DNA of 64,000 bases from Bacteroidales bacterium (lineage in GTDB: Bacteria; Bacteroidota; Bacteroidia; Bacteroidales; UBA932), in assembly GCA_017619675.1 (NCBI GenBank), contig JAFZRX010000016.1, positions 1 through 64,000 on the forward strand, written 5' to 3'. Shown here one piece after another: positions 7,301-15,637 of this stretch (positions within the stretch are counted from its first letter, which is position 1; every line of letters starts with the position of its first letter). The notes beneath the pieces are model-generated. The model ran no database searches and was not told where the DNA came from. It saw nothing but the letters and a program-made list of their open reading frames with translations. The position numbers and the translations under genes were made by a program.

Positions 7301-8157
7301 CTTACAGTTTTGTAAACAAGGCCGGTGCGGCTCCCGTAGTTGCAGCAAAGGCCGTGGATCCTTCAGTATCCGTTGAGGTTAAGCAGGCTGACGCAGTTCC
7401 GGGAACAGCTTCTGTAAAGGTTACCGACTATGTCACCTACGATACCAACGAGTATGTCGTGAACTTTGGAACCAAGTCCGCAAATGACGAATTCAAGGCC
7501 CTGGGCAGCCAGTGGAACTGGGTTCGCGAGGACAAGTCCGGATGGTCTATGACCAGCAAGCCCGGCTTCCTGACCATCACCGCCGCTCCCGGCGAGGTTA
7601 CCGGAGCTGAGAACAGCGCCAAGAACATCCTTCTCCAGAGCGCCAACACAGACTGGACCGTTGACACCAAGGTCGTATTCTCCGGAGCGCCGGGAATGCC
7701 CGCACAGAATGCAGGTCTGATCGCTTACCAGTGCGACGACAACTTTGTGAAGTTCACTTACGGTGCAGCCGCAATGGGACGCAACCGCGCTCCTGCAGGC
7801 GGCGGCGCCGGAAGCCTGCAGCTGGTGGTTGAGGAGAACGGAAACCAGAAGAGTTCCGTTGCAGTTCCTATGGCAAATGTCATCAAGGCTGACAACACCC
7901 TCTATCTGAGGCTTGTCAAGAAGGGCGACACTTACACCGCATACTATTCAGTAGACGGCAGGAAGTTCACCCAGGCCGGCGTTGCCAAGGCTGTCCTCAA
8001 GGACATCCAGGTAGGTCTCATCGCTTGCGAGGGTGTGCAGAACGCAGCGTTCGCCAGGATGATGCCTCAGGGAATGGCGGCTCCAGCCGCTGCTCCTGCA
8101 GCGCCGTTCAGCGCTTCCTTCGATTACTTCAAGATCTCAAACGCAAGTGCGAAGTAA
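4357..8157 (+). CDS. Multidomain glycoside hydrolase family 3 (beta-xylosidase/glucosidase type)
   Basis: A 1266-residue secreted enzyme. After the signal peptide (about 1-24) comes the GH3 barrel with KHY and the nucleophile Asp270 in YVTGDC; SDC-like context is usual in beta-xylosidases. The second GH3 domain starts near 370 and is interrupted by a roughly 150-residue beta-rich insert (about 440-590, CBM6-like) before the TEEADR acid region and LPGNQ. An FnIII-like domain follows (about 740-860), then a BIG2 Ig-like domain (about 880-965), a linker, and a C-terminal concanavalin-like domain like that of GH43 xylosidases (about 1040-1266). Codon use favours gga, gca, gtt and aag, as in pgk and transketolase here, which suggests high expression. 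Confidence 0.92.
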   Translation: MKSNLFRTTKLLFATLASVLLLSSSEPVPIYMNTSYSFEERAADLVSRLTLEEKQSLLGNSMAAVPRLGIKAYNVWSEALHGVLSGANAAAGIPGPSSFPNSVAIGSSWDPDLAQRMASAITDEARAIFQTGTKGLTFWSPVVEPVRDPRWGRTGESYGEDPFLAAEIARGFVRGFMGPDKTYLKAVPTAKHYFANNSEFDRHVSSSNMDSRDMREFYLYPYKVLIEKEALPSIMSSYNAVNGEPTTSSEYYIDVIARRTYGMKGYVTGDCSAVDDIFTGHYYVDTAEEAAAEGLYAGVDSDCGSIYQRYMISAYNQGLVSMAVVDRALVNMFTVRMRTGEFDPEEKVPYTKYPTTMINSPANQALSVELATKTAVLLKNTDQALPLEPSKIRTIALIGPQADDVELGPYSGRPEQSSMISPYAGIKEYFESRGIPVNINLVSGADTKSKSNLLYIGYFEIEKTDGSVQHYDATQFSACSDGITVGSGMGEEEQIRTIDDGAWTAYNNIDLTNVENITVGLNIPTEGGIVEARVSSPEGNLVATIEATRASGARVGGVYGTSMPMTAKALKLGLNEPQTLYLVYKAPADAPIDDNTINAAKSADVAVVFVGTDEHTATEEADRLTLLLPGNQMELIDAVAAANKKTIVVMQTLGCVEVDQFKDNPNIKGIIWTGYNGMGQGAAIAKVLFGDVNPGGKLNATWFKTVKDLPAITNYNLRGGNGVNGRTLWYFDKPVSYEFGYGLSYTSFAYSNFNISQNTITPQDKITITVDVTNTGNYDGDEVVQVYMTTPDSPASLQRPIKRLKGFKRVTIARGQTKTVSIDIDCADLWFWDMDADKMTYDQGRYVFEVGSSSKDIRGRVTATMRGNLVPQLKVVVASCGVTVMNPGETAQAEYTAAMTDDSFYDVSKASVIWVSNNPKVAEVSSTGVVTAKSNGVATITARVSINGKTVSGSFPVKIMPNLGLSNLTVGGKNILKAGNNAYSFVNKAGAAPVVAAKAVDPSVSVEVKQADAVPGTASVKVTDYVTYDTNEYVVNFGTKSANDEFKALGSQWNWVREDKSGWSMTSKPGFLTITAAPGEVTGAENSAKNILLQSANTDWTVDTKVVFSGAPGMPAQNAGLIAYQCDDNFVKFTYGAAAMGRNRAPAGGGAGSLQLVVEENGNQKSSVAVPMANVIKADNTLYLRLVKKGDTYTAYYSVDGRKFTQAGVAKAVLKDIQVGLIACEGVQNAAFARMMPQGMAAPAAAPAAPFSASFDYFKISNASAK

Positions 8158-9073
8158 GATTTTAGCTGTATTTGCAATCCTGCTGTCCGGGCTTTTGTCC
8201 GGGCAGCAGATTTGCTTTGCATATAAGTCCGTGATGCCGTATAACGGGGTTTTCGCCGCTGTGGGGGAGCCGGGCCGTATAGATTTCTATTCTCCCGACG
8301 GCAAGCTCACGGATACGGTGGAACTCCCTTCCGGTATGGTGATTAACGATGTCTGCGTTTACAACGGGGCCCTTGTGGGCGCCGCGGACGGGGCGGTGGT
8401 CACGTACCGTGATTCCCAACTCGGATTCCTCCCGGTGAAAGGGGAGGCTTCCGCGTTGATCCCGTTCAGGGGCCGCCTGCTCGTGGCCGTGAACGGAGCG
8501 GAAGGGGCGCAGATTTTTTCCTATGACGCCCTTGAATCTCCCGTTGACGAGTTGTTCTTGCCTGTGGAGGGAAGGATGGCCGCCCTTACGGTTAATGAAA
8601 AGTTTTGCTTTGGCGTAACCTCCGAGGGAGAGATACTCCGGAGTACCGACGGCCTGGAGTGGATTTTACAGGATTTCAACGCGGATTATGAGGGATATTA
8701 TCCCCCTATGGAATTCATTGACGTCGAGGCGGGACTGGACAACGTCGCTGTCATAGGGCGCACCCGTAACGGAGGAAGCGCCATGTTCATTTCCAGCCAG
8801 GGCATAGTATGGAGCCCCCGTGAACTGTCTTATTCAGGGAATTCCGGCAATTATATGCTTGAGGAGGAGCCTCTTTCAGTAGTTTATGACCCCCTTGCGG
8901 ACCAGTATGTCCTGCTTTGCTCCTCCGGGGTCATGTTCTTTGTTCCCGCCTGCGCCCACTGCAACAGCAGGGAACAAATTAACGCCAACGAGCTTTTCTC
9001 GATGGCGTTCACCCCTCAGGGGGATTTCTTTGTAGTGGGTTCTGACGGTTTTGCCTCAGTAGTTTCCAGATAG
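8147..9073 (+). CDS. Secreted beta-propeller-like protein, unknown function
   Basis: A 308-residue protein starting with GTG inside the 3' end of the GH3 gene (11-base overlap), so it is probably translationally coupled to it. A signal peptide covers about 1-25. The rest is beta-rich with repeats of roughly 40 residues (patterns such as IDFYSPDGKL, EILRSTDG, GIVWSPREL) like WD/BNR propeller blades, but no catalytic motif is seen. It may bind glycan or assist the GH3 enzyme; that is inference from context only. The signal-peptide coding region holds an 11-bp hairpin at 8179-8208. Confidence 0.75.
   Translation: MRSKILAVFAILLSGLLSGQQICFAYKSVMPYNGVFAAVGEPGRIDFYSPDGKLTDTVELPSGMVINDVCVYNGALVGAADGAVVTYRDSQLGFLPVKGEASALIPFRGRLLVAVNGAEGAQIFSYDALESPVDELFLPVEGRMAALTVNEKFCFGVTSEGEILRSTDGLEWILQDFNADYEGYYPPMEFIDVEAGLDNVAVIGRTRNGGSAMFISSQGIVWSPRELSYSGNSGNYMLEEEPLSVVYDPLADQYVLLCSSGVMFFVPACAHCNSREQINANELFSMAFTPQGDFFVVGSDGFASVVSR
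8179..8208 (+). other. Hairpin within the start of the propeller gene
   Basis: CTGCTGTCCGG and CCGGGCAGCAG can pair over 11 positions with one G-T pair, with loop GCTTTTGT. It begins 22 bases after the GH3 stop codon. There is no T run, so it is not a standard terminator. It could limit expression of the downstream gene or protect the GH3 mRNA 3' end. It may also simply reflect the duplicated LLSG codons. Confidence 0.35.
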
Positions 9074-9074
9074 G

Positions 9075-10307
9075 CTATCTGGTTTTCCCAAATTTCACTA
9101 TCGCTTCCAGGAAGTAGTAGTCCGCGTAGGTCAGGGGGACGTCGATCTCGCTGCCTCCGGGGATGTTGCCCACAGAGTGCATCAGCAGGAAATTACCGTT
9201 CTCCCCAGCGGGGGCCAGGTATTGCTCGGACGCCAGGGTGCGGATCTGAAGTTCCGCGATATTGCGGTACTCCTTCGCAAGTTCCGCGTCCTCCGTGAGG
9301 GAGGCCAGGGTCACCAGGGCCGACGCCATTATGGCTCCAGCCGATGCGTCCCGGAGCACCGGATCGCCATCCTTCCAGGCGAAGTCTGCCGGGTGCCCCG
9401 GCGCATCCGCAGGAAGGGCGCCGTGCGTCCCCGGGGCGTTGAAATCCCAGTACGGGATGCCGTCCTCCGGGAGCAGCGGGATTAGGAAGGCCGCGATTCT
9501 CCGCGCCTGGTCCAGGTACTTCTCTATGCGGGTGCGCTCGTACATCATGGTGAAGCCGTACAGGCCCCAGGCGTTGCCGCGGGACCAGGCGCTCTCATCC
9601 GCGAAGCCCTGCACCGTCTGTTTGCGTACCACCTCTCCTGTCCTGGGGTTGTAATCCACAAGATGATATGTTGAATAATCCGGGCGGAAATGGTTCTTGA
9701 TAGTGGTATTGGCGTGGGTGCATGCCACCGTGATGTACGAATCCCTGCCCAAAAGTTCAGCACAGTTCAGCAGGTGCTCCAGGTTCATCATATTGTCTAT
9801 GATTACCGGGAAGCGGTATCGGTTGTCGTTCCAGCTTTTTATGCATCCCACCGTGGGGTTGAAGCGTGCGGCCAGCTTGTTGGCGGACTCCTCCAGAAAA
9901 GGCAGGTAGTCCGGATTTCCGGTAAGTCGGTAGGCGTTTCCGTAACTGCAGTTCATCTGGAATCCCAGGTCGTGGTCGGTTGCGGTGCCGCACAGTCTGG
10001 CCAGTTTCTGAGTATTCTTTTCTGCCAAAGCCTTGATGTCTTCATTACCGGTGGCCTCGTAGACGTACCACAGGCTTCCGGGGAAGAACCCGCTGGCCCA
10101 CCAGCGCATGTCAGTGTCGATGCATTCTCCGTCCTGGAAAGAGCGCGGCAGGGCCTCTGGGCCCAGGCGCGTGTCCATGGCCTCCAACTGTACCGCGGCA
10201 AGTTTCATAACCCTGCGCGACAGGCCGCGCATTGACTCCTGGCCGCATCCAAGACACAGGATGGCGGCCAGCGACACGGCGGCTGCTTTCAAGAGGCTGT
10301 TACGCAT
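9075..10307 (-). CDS. GH88 unsaturated glucuronyl hydrolase, lipoprotein
   Basis: A 410-residue protein with lipobox CLGC (Cys21) and an alpha/alpha-barrel body. The two catalytic Asp motifs of GH88 are present: ATDHDLGF with Asp113 and IIDNMMN with Asp171, together with the conserved substrate-binding block ADESAWSRGNAW. GH88 enzymes hydrate the unsaturated uronic acid left at the non-reducing end by polysaccharide lyases, releasing a 5-keto-4-deoxyuronate precursor. It is the last gene of an overlapping chain with KDPG aldolase and KDG kinase, the next enzymes for that product, which supports the assignment strongly. No lyase is in the window. Confidence 0.93.
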   Translation of the reverse strand: MRNSLLKAAAVSLAAILCLGCGQESMRGLSRRVMKLAAVQLEAMDTRLGPEALPRSFQDGECIDTDMRWWASGFFPGSLWYVYEATGNEDIKALAEKNTQKLARLCGTATDHDLGFQMNCSYGNAYRLTGNPDYLPFLEESANKLAARFNPTVGCIKSWNDNRYRFPVIIDNMMNLEHLLNCAELLGRDSYITVACTHANTTIKNHFRPDYSTYHLVDYNPRTGEVVRKQTVQGFADESAWSRGNAWGLYGFTMMYERTRIEKYLDQARRIAAFLIPLLPEDGIPYWDFNAPGTHGALPADAPGHPADFAWKDGDPVLRDASAGAIMASALVTLASLTEDAELAKEYRNIAELQIRTLASEQYLAPAGENGNFLLMHSVGNIPGGSEIDVPLTYADYYFLEAIVKFGKTR

Positions 10308-10310
10308 TTG

Positions 10311-10979
10311 CTATCGCTTTATTCCAGAGATGATTCCTATGGATTCCTGGCAGAGGGCCGTGATATGGGCCCAGTCACCTGCGGCCATGGCGTCCTTAGG
10401 GAAGAGGTTGCCGCCCATGCCCACACACATCACACCGGCCTTGAACCAGCCCTCCAGGTTCTCCCTGTCAGGCTTTACGCCACCGGTCACCATCACCTTG
10501 CTCCAAGGCATAGGGGCAAGGAGTGATTTTACGAAGGCCGGTCCCAGCACGTCGCCGGGGAAAAGCTTGCATACCTCGCAGCCCGCCTGCTGGGCGTTCC
10601 AGACCTCTGTCACAGTCCCGCAGCCGGGCATATAGGGCACGCCCTTCCCGTTGCAGAAGGCGGCTACATCCGGGTTGAAGCAAGGACTGACTATGAATTC
10701 AGCGCCGTTGTCCAGGAAGAATTCCGCGGCGGCGCAGTCCATCACGGTGCCGGCGCCTAGGATCATTTCCGGGAGGTTGGCCGGGACGTATTGGGCAAGC
10801 GCCTTGAAAACCTCCTTGGCGCCAGGGCCCCTGTCCGCGAATTCAAACAGGCGCACGCCTCCGTCAAAGCAGGCCTTGAGCACAGCCTTTGCGGTTTCAG
10901 CATCCGGGTGATAGAACACCGGAACCAGGCCCGTGCGGGCCATTGCGCTGAATATCTGATCTTTAGAGAACCTTCCCAT
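10311..10979 (-). CDS. eda: 2-dehydro-3-deoxyphosphogluconate (KDPG) aldolase
   Basis: A 222-residue class I aldolase that splits KDPG into pyruvate and glyceraldehyde 3-phosphate. The Schiff-base Lys138 lies in VCKLFPG, Glu46 in LFEF is the expected acid/base, and GAGTV and the phosphate-binding VTGGV block are present. Length fits the family. It sits 3 bases after the KDG kinase gene and 3 bases before GH88, so the three genes form one uronate-degradation unit. Confidence 0.94.
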   Translation of the reverse strand: MGRFSKDQIFSAMARTGLVPVFYHPDAETAKAVLKACFDGGVRLFEFADRGPGAKEVFKALAQYVPANLPEMILGAGTVMDCAAAEFFLDNGAEFIVSPCFNPDVAAFCNGKGVPYMPGCGTVTEVWNAQQAGCEVCKLFPGDVLGPAFVKSLLAPMPWSKVMVTGGVKPDRENLEGWFKAGVMCVGMGGNLFPKDAMAAGDWAHITALCQESIGIISGIKR

Positions 10980-10982
10980 GGC

Positions 10983-12014
10983 TTATCTGTTTACCCTTCC
11001 GGAGCCGTCGCCTGCCATGAGCGCCTCCACTTCCTTCACGCTCACGCGGTTGTAGTCTCCCCAGATTGTGTGTTTGAGGCACGATGCCGCGGCGGCGAAT
11101 TCCAGCGCCTTGGCATCGTCTTTATAAGTGAGGAGGCCATAAATGAGGCCGCCCATGAAGGAGTCGCCGGCGCCCACGCGGTCCACGATGTGGGTGATGT
11201 CATACCGCCTGCTGCTCAGGAGCTCCTTCCCGTTGTAAAGCACTCCGCCCCAGGTGTTGTGGCTGGCGTTGATGCTGCCCCTGAGGGTGATGGCCACCTT
11301 CTTTGCGGCGGGGAAGCGCTTGCAGAGCATACTGCATACTTCCAGATACTTCTGCTGGTCCACCTGGCCGGATGTCACGTCCACACCCTTCGCCTTTATC
11401 CCGAAGACTTTGTCCGCGTCTTCCTCGTTGCCCAGGATAAGGTCGCAATTCTCCACAAGGGCCGGCATCACCTCCGCGGCGGTCTTGCCGTATTTCCAGA
11501 GGTTCTTGCGGTAGTTGAGGTCGCAGGAAACGGTAAGCCCCGCTTCCTTGGCGGCCTTGACGGCTTCCAGGCACGCGTCCGCGGCTCCCTGGCTTATGGC
11601 CGGGGTGATCCCCGTCCAGTGGAACCAGTCCGCCCCGCGGAACACCTCCTTCCAGTCTATCATTCCCGGCCCTATCTCCGATATGGCGGAATGGGCGCGG
11701 TCATAGATGACCTTGCTTGGGCGCGAAACCGCTCCCGTCTCCAGGAAGTAGACGCCCAGCCGCTCGCCGCCGCGTGCGCAATGGCGTGTATCCACGCCCA
11801 TTGCCCTGAGCGACGCCTCGCAGGCCCGGGCTATGTCATTGTCCGGGAAGCGTGTCACGAACTCGGATTTCAAACCATAGTTGGCAAGGGATACGGCCAC
11901 GTTGGCCTCGCCTCCGCCAAAGCTCACGTCAAACTGCCCGGCCTGGCCAAAGCGCAGGTTCTGCGGCGTTGACAGCCGGAGCATGATCTCTCCAAATGTT
12001 ACAATCTTGGGCAT
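10983..12014 (-). CDS. kdgK: 2-keto-3-deoxygluconate kinase (PfkB family)
   Basis: A 343-residue sugar kinase of the ribokinase/PfkB family. The N-terminal FGGGEANVA block and the C-terminal VGAGDSF signature with the catalytic Asp are both intact. The pairing with KDPG aldolase directly downstream points to 2-keto-3-deoxygluconate as substrate rather than fructose or ribose. The ATG shares one base with the nrdG stop codon (TGATG), so expression is probably coupled to the anaerobic ribonucleotide reductase genes. Confidence 0.92.
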   Translation of the reverse strand: MPKIVTFGEIMLRLSTPQNLRFGQAGQFDVSFGGGEANVAVSLANYGLKSEFVTRFPDNDIARACEASLRAMGVDTRHCARGGERLGVYFLETGAVSRPSKVIYDRAHSAISEIGPGMIDWKEVFRGADWFHWTGITPAISQGAADACLEAVKAAKEAGLTVSCDLNYRKNLWKYGKTAAEVMPALVENCDLILGNEEDADKVFGIKAKGVDVTSGQVDQQKYLEVCSMLCKRFPAAKKVAITLRGSINASHNTWGGVLYNGKELLSSRRYDITHIVDRVGAGDSFMGGLIYGLLTYKDDAKALEFAAAASCLKHTIWGDYNRVSVKEVEALMAGDGSGRVNR

Positions 12015-12490
12015 CAGAAAATGTTTTTCTTGAATCTTGCGGTCCAGTCTTCCAGCTGCGGGCCGTCAGGGCCTTGAGTCACACGGTAGAAGCGCTGGTT
12101 GGTGGTGGGGGAGTCCAGCGGGCCGTACTCGTCGACGTACGGGCCCACCTTCACAAAGTCAAGGGCGTCCAGGACGGGCCTGGCGTTCTGGAGGTCACGT
12201 CCGGAATACCAGCAGGTCTTGAGTCCCGGGTAGTCCTTCTTGAGGCCCAGCGCCAGTTCCCTGACCTTAAGCGGTTCCGCGTCGCCTCCCATGAAGGAAA
12301 CGCAGGAAATGCCGGGGTTCCTTTTAACAAGCATAGCGAGGGACTCGTTGTCGAGAACCTCGCCTATGTCCTGTGCAAGATAGCTGGAATGGCATCCCGG
12401 GCACTTTACCGGACAGTTGCTTATGTTGATTGCCAGGGTGACTTCGTCCGGTACTTCCCGGAAGACCACCATGGTCTCTACATATTTCAT
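12014..12490 (-). CDS. nrdG: Anaerobic ribonucleoside-triphosphate reductase activating protein
   Basis: A 158-residue radical SAM protein. The cluster motif CPVKCPGC (CX3CX2C) near residue 30 binds the 4Fe-4S cluster used to generate the glycyl radical on NrdD. Length is typical. The start overlaps the nrdD stop by 4 bases (ATGA). The two products form the oxygen-sensitive class III ribonucleotide reductase used under anaerobic growth. Confidence 0.95.
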   Translation of the reverse strand: MKYVETMVVFREVPDEVTLAINISNCPVKCPGCHSSYLAQDIGEVLDNESLAMLVKRNPGISCVSFMGGDAEPLKVRELALGLKKDYPGLKTCWYSGRDLQNARPVLDALDFVKVGPYVDEYGPLDSPTTNQRFYRVTQGPDGPQLEDWTARFKKNIF

Positions 12491-14643
12491 TTGACCTCCT
12501 TGGCGTAATACCTGTGTTTGGCCTCGATGTGCCTGTAGTGGTCAAAGTCGTCCACGGGGCGGAGGAATCCGATAACCCTGGTCCACTGACGCATTGGAGC
12601 GCCGCACTTGGGGCAGACATCGAGAGGCTGCTTGACAATGTAGTGGCAGTTGCTGTCCGTACATTCGCTGTTGGGAATGTTGAAGGTGAAGTAGGATGTA
12701 CCCTGGGCGATCGCAAAGTCGATGAGCTTGAGGTACTGGAACTTGGTGAGGTGCTCCGCAAGGTTGCAGTGCAGGCCCACGCCGCCGTCCAGCAACTCGG
12801 TGAACTCGCGGCCGTGCAGGCGGAACTTGTCCAGCACGGAGGTCTCCGGATCGTCCGCAAGGTAGAAGTAGGAGTTGTAGAGCACCCTGTTGTCAGGAAC
12901 CCAGTATCCTTCCTCCTTGTCCCAGTTGTAGTTCTTGGAACTGAGGCCTTCGGCAGGTACGAATTCCTGGTTGAACTGGAAGCGCTTGGTTGAATGCGCC
13001 CTGTTCTGCTCGCTGATGGTGCCGGTGATGAGGCGGCAGAACTCCATGTACGGCTTGTTGTAGTTGCAGGTGAGCCCGATGAACTCGGCGGCCTCGTTGA
13101 TACCGTTCTCTCCAATTGTGCTGTACAGCTTGTTCATCTTGATGTAGTTGGCCTTGGATGCGTTGAGCATTCCGGCTTTCTCCGTGTCGTACAGCAGGGT
13201 CTTGTAGGCGGTGTGGTACTTGTAGACCCTTTCAAGGATGTCTACCAGATACTGCTTGAAGTCTCCGGACAGTTCATTGAAGTGCTCCTTGACGTACTCG
13301 CGGTCCATCTCGCGGTCCTTTGCCCAGTTCTGGATTATGCGGTTGAGGTTCAGGGTGATCACGTTGGCGCTTCCGGTCTGCACGCCGGTGAGGCCGTTGG
13401 TGAAGGTGAACACGTTCTCCTGGATCTCGTTGCGGAGGCGGCAGCAGGAGGCCAGTCCGTTGGGGTTGTCGGAAATGTAGGTGAAGAAGGAGTGGCCCTC
13501 AGCATACATCTGTGCGGTGAAGTCCTTGTACTCCTTGTCAATGATGTCATTTCCGTTGGAAAGGAGGGCCATCGTCTCTACCGGGAAGGTGAGGAGGGTC
13601 TTGGTCCTTTCCTGGTTGAACCAGCGCATGAAGTCTTTCTGGAGGTAACTTACGCGCTCCCAGGACGGCTTTGTCCCGTCAGGGAAGTAGAAGTCGTCAA
13701 AGAGGGCGTGCCAGTAGTTGCTGTCGTAGTAGCTGATGTTGGTGAACGGGGACTGGTAGCTGCGGTTTCCGGCGGGCTGGTTGATTCCGTACACTATCTG
13801 CTGGAAGGACTGGTGGATGGTGTCTCCGATGGTGCGCTTTGGATACAGGGAGGCCAGCTCGTCAATCTTGTTGATGTAGTCCTCTCCGAAGTCCTTCACG
13901 CAGTAATAGTCGAACACGTTGAAGAACTCACCGAAGGCGACGGCTCCCTTGCACTGGGCGGAGAGCAGGAAGGCCAGGTTGCAGAACTGGCCGCAGAAGC
14001 TGCTCAGGTTCTTTGGAGCCGTGGCGCCCAGGCCGTCCATACCGTGGGTTCCTTCCTGTACCAGAGGGTACAGGGACACGGCCTCGCAGTAGTTCTTCAC
14101 CGCAGGGGAGGAGGCTTCGTCGTGGACGTATATGATATGGCTGAGCAAATCCTTCTCATACTGGTCAGCAACCTCGGGGAAGAGTTCCTTGAGCTTCTTC
14201 TTCATACGGTAGCGCTGGATCTGGCGGTTGAGGGTCTTGTATACCTCTCCGTCAAGGTTGGCCACGTTCTTGATGGCCACGTTGGCGTTGGCGTCAGTCT
14301 CGGAAGAAGTGGCGGCGTTGGCGTCGGACTTGGCATAGGTGTCCATGTAGTCCACCCTTTCCTTTATGAAACGTAAATCTTTGTGCTTCTCGCGATAGAG
14401 GATGTACGCCTTGGCAACGGTGTAGTACTTCTCGTACATCAGCTGGGTCTCCACAATGTCCTGGAGCTTTTCAACCTTGAAGGTGTAGTCGTCATCGAAC
14501 ATGTCGATGAAGTGCTTGAGGCCTTCTATGAAGCTGATCGGAGTCTTTTCATAACCGCACGCCTTGAAAGCGGATTCTACTGCTACTTCTATCTTAGAGA
14601 AATCAAATGGCTGGATTTCGCCGTTTCTTTTGATTACGTTCAT
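12487..14643 (-). CDS. nrdD: Anaerobic ribonucleoside-triphosphate reductase (class III)
   Basis: A 718-residue enzyme making deoxyribonucleotides anaerobically. An N-terminal ATP-cone (residues 1-90, starting VIKRNGEIQPF) provides allosteric control. The core glycyl-radical barrel follows. Near the C-terminus is a four-Cys zinc site (CTDSNC and CPKCG), then RVIGFL with the probable radical Gly692; many relatives have RVCGYL or RTCGYL, so the Cys next to the Gly is Ile here. TAACTTTG on - at 14701-14694 is a possible -7 box, giving a leader of about 45 bases. Confidence 0.95.
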   Translation of the reverse strand: MNVIKRNGEIQPFDFSKIEVAVESAFKACGYEKTPISFIEGLKHFIDMFDDDYTFKVEKLQDIVETQLMYEKYYTVAKAYILYREKHKDLRFIKERVDYMDTYAKSDANAATSSETDANANVAIKNVANLDGEVYKTLNRQIQRYRMKKKLKELFPEVADQYEKDLLSHIIYVHDEASSPAVKNYCEAVSLYPLVQEGTHGMDGLGATAPKNLSSFCGQFCNLAFLLSAQCKGAVAFGEFFNVFDYYCVKDFGEDYINKIDELASLYPKRTIGDTIHQSFQQIVYGINQPAGNRSYQSPFTNISYYDSNYWHALFDDFYFPDGTKPSWERVSYLQKDFMRWFNQERTKTLLTFPVETMALLSNGNDIIDKEYKDFTAQMYAEGHSFFTYISDNPNGLASCCRLRNEIQENVFTFTNGLTGVQTGSANVITLNLNRIIQNWAKDREMDREYVKEHFNELSGDFKQYLVDILERVYKYHTAYKTLLYDTEKAGMLNASKANYIKMNKLYSTIGENGINEAAEFIGLTCNYNKPYMEFCRLITGTISEQNRAHSTKRFQFNQEFVPAEGLSSKNYNWDKEEGYWVPDNRVLYNSYFYLADDPETSVLDKFRLHGREFTELLDGGVGLHCNLAEHLTKFQYLKLIDFAIAQGTSYFTFNIPNSECTDSNCHYIVKQPLDVCPKCGAPMRQWTRVIGFLRPVDDFDHYRHIEAKHRYYAKEVK

Positions 14644-14745
14644 ATGTGGTTTAAGTTTGTTTTTTACTAATTTTTATGAGATGGATTTACGGTCAAAGTT
14701 AGTACAAGTTTCCCGATTAAGAAGTAAAATTTTATAAACAATTTT

Positions 14746-14778
14746 TTTGGGGTTTTTAACAAAATCGTTGTACTTTTG
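14746..14778 (+). promoter_or_regulatory. Bacteroidota-type promoter for the LamG/arabinanase genes
   Basis: TTTG at 14746-14749 and TACTTTTG at 14771-14778 are separated by 21 bases, close to the sigma-ABfr consensus TTTG-N19/20-TAnnTTTG. The box ends 26 bases before the ATG at 14805, so the transcript has a short leader. It probably serves the three same-strand genes to 18029. Confidence 0.65.
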
Positions 14779-14804
14779 AGCATTCTTTTGGAAACACTTA
14801 TTTT

Positions 14805-15617
14805 ATGAAGAATATAAAGTTTTTTGCTCTGTCAATTATGCTCCTGGGAGCCGTAAGCTGCGGTCCCAACATTGAAAGGGGACTTGTCCTCCATTCAGAT
14901 TTCGAACGTGACGCCAGGGACCTGGGACCCAACCATTATGACGGTTTCTTCCGCAACGGGGCGGAGATCAGCGACGACTGCGTAGTGGGAGAGTCTTCCG
15001 TATATCTCAATGGAGAAGGCGGCTACGTAGAGTACCCTGAGGGCAAGGTATATTTTGACGGAGACTACTCCGTGAGCATCTGGGTCAAGTGGGAAGAGTG
15101 CAGGCTTGCCTCAAGGATACTTGATTTCAACCAGGTGATGCCCCAGGCCGGTGACGCCTTATCCTGGTTCATAGGACTTCCGGAAGAAGGAACCAGGAAC
15201 AATCTCTGGCTCACCCAGTGGACAACCGCTGACGGAGTCCCTGTCCAGAGCGTTCACGATATTTCCGCAGTGCCTTCCGAGGCATACCTTGGATACAATG
15301 TAACCCCGGGCCAGTGGGACCATTACGTTTTAGTATACAGTTCTTCCGCCAAGAATCCTCTGGGCAACCAGCAGAACGAGAAAGGCCAGAAACTCCCTTA
15401 TCGCGGAAAGGTGACCCTTTATGTGAACGGGGAGAAGGTTGGGGAGAACTACCACTGCTTCAAGCCTCAGCCGGTGCCCACCGTGGCCAACTGGCTTGGA
15501 CGCAGCCGCTATCAGTCAGACCCGCGCTTCTGCGGCAAGATGGATGATTTCAGGATCTATGACCGCAAGTTGTCAGAGAAGGAAATCTTAGCCCTGTACG
15601 ACCTGGGAGCGGACTAG
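14805..15617 (+). CDS. LamG/concanavalin-like lipoprotein, copy 1
   Basis: A 270-residue lipoprotein (lipobox AVSC, Cys19) consisting of a single LamG-type jelly roll. Landmarks are LVLHSDFERDARD, the sugar-binding-like YSVSIWVKW strand, WDHYVLVY, VTLYVNG and the C-terminal MDDFRIYDR block. Domains of this type bind glycans and often accompany glycoside hydrolases. No catalytic residues of a hydrolase are evident. It is followed 20 bases later by a close paralogue and then by an arabinanase-type GH43, so a role in surface capture of arabinan-like substrates is a reasonable inference. Confidence 0.85.
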   Translation: MKNIKFFALSIMLLGAVSCGPNIERGLVLHSDFERDARDLGPNHYDGFFRNGAEISDDCVVGESSVYLNGEGGYVEYPEGKVYFDGDYSVSIWVKWEECRLASRILDFNQVMPQAGDALSWFIGLPEEGTRNNLWLTQWTTADGVPVQSVHDISAVPSEAYLGYNVTPGQWDHYVLVYSSSAKNPLGNQQNEKGQKLPYRGKVTLYVNGEKVGENYHCFKPQPVPTVANWLGRSRYQSDPRFCGKMDDFRIYDRKLSEKEILALYDLGAD

Positions 15618-15637
15618 AAGGATAAATACTTAATACA

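Noticed and set aside
10791..11972. 393-codon open frame on + over eda and kdgK
   Set aside because: Both genes beneath it are unmistakable, so this is a GC-rich shadow frame.
12994..14376. 460-codon open frame on + antisense to nrdD
   Set aside because: It is the reverse-frame shadow of a well-conserved gene; the product is Val/Leu/Gly-rich with no family features.
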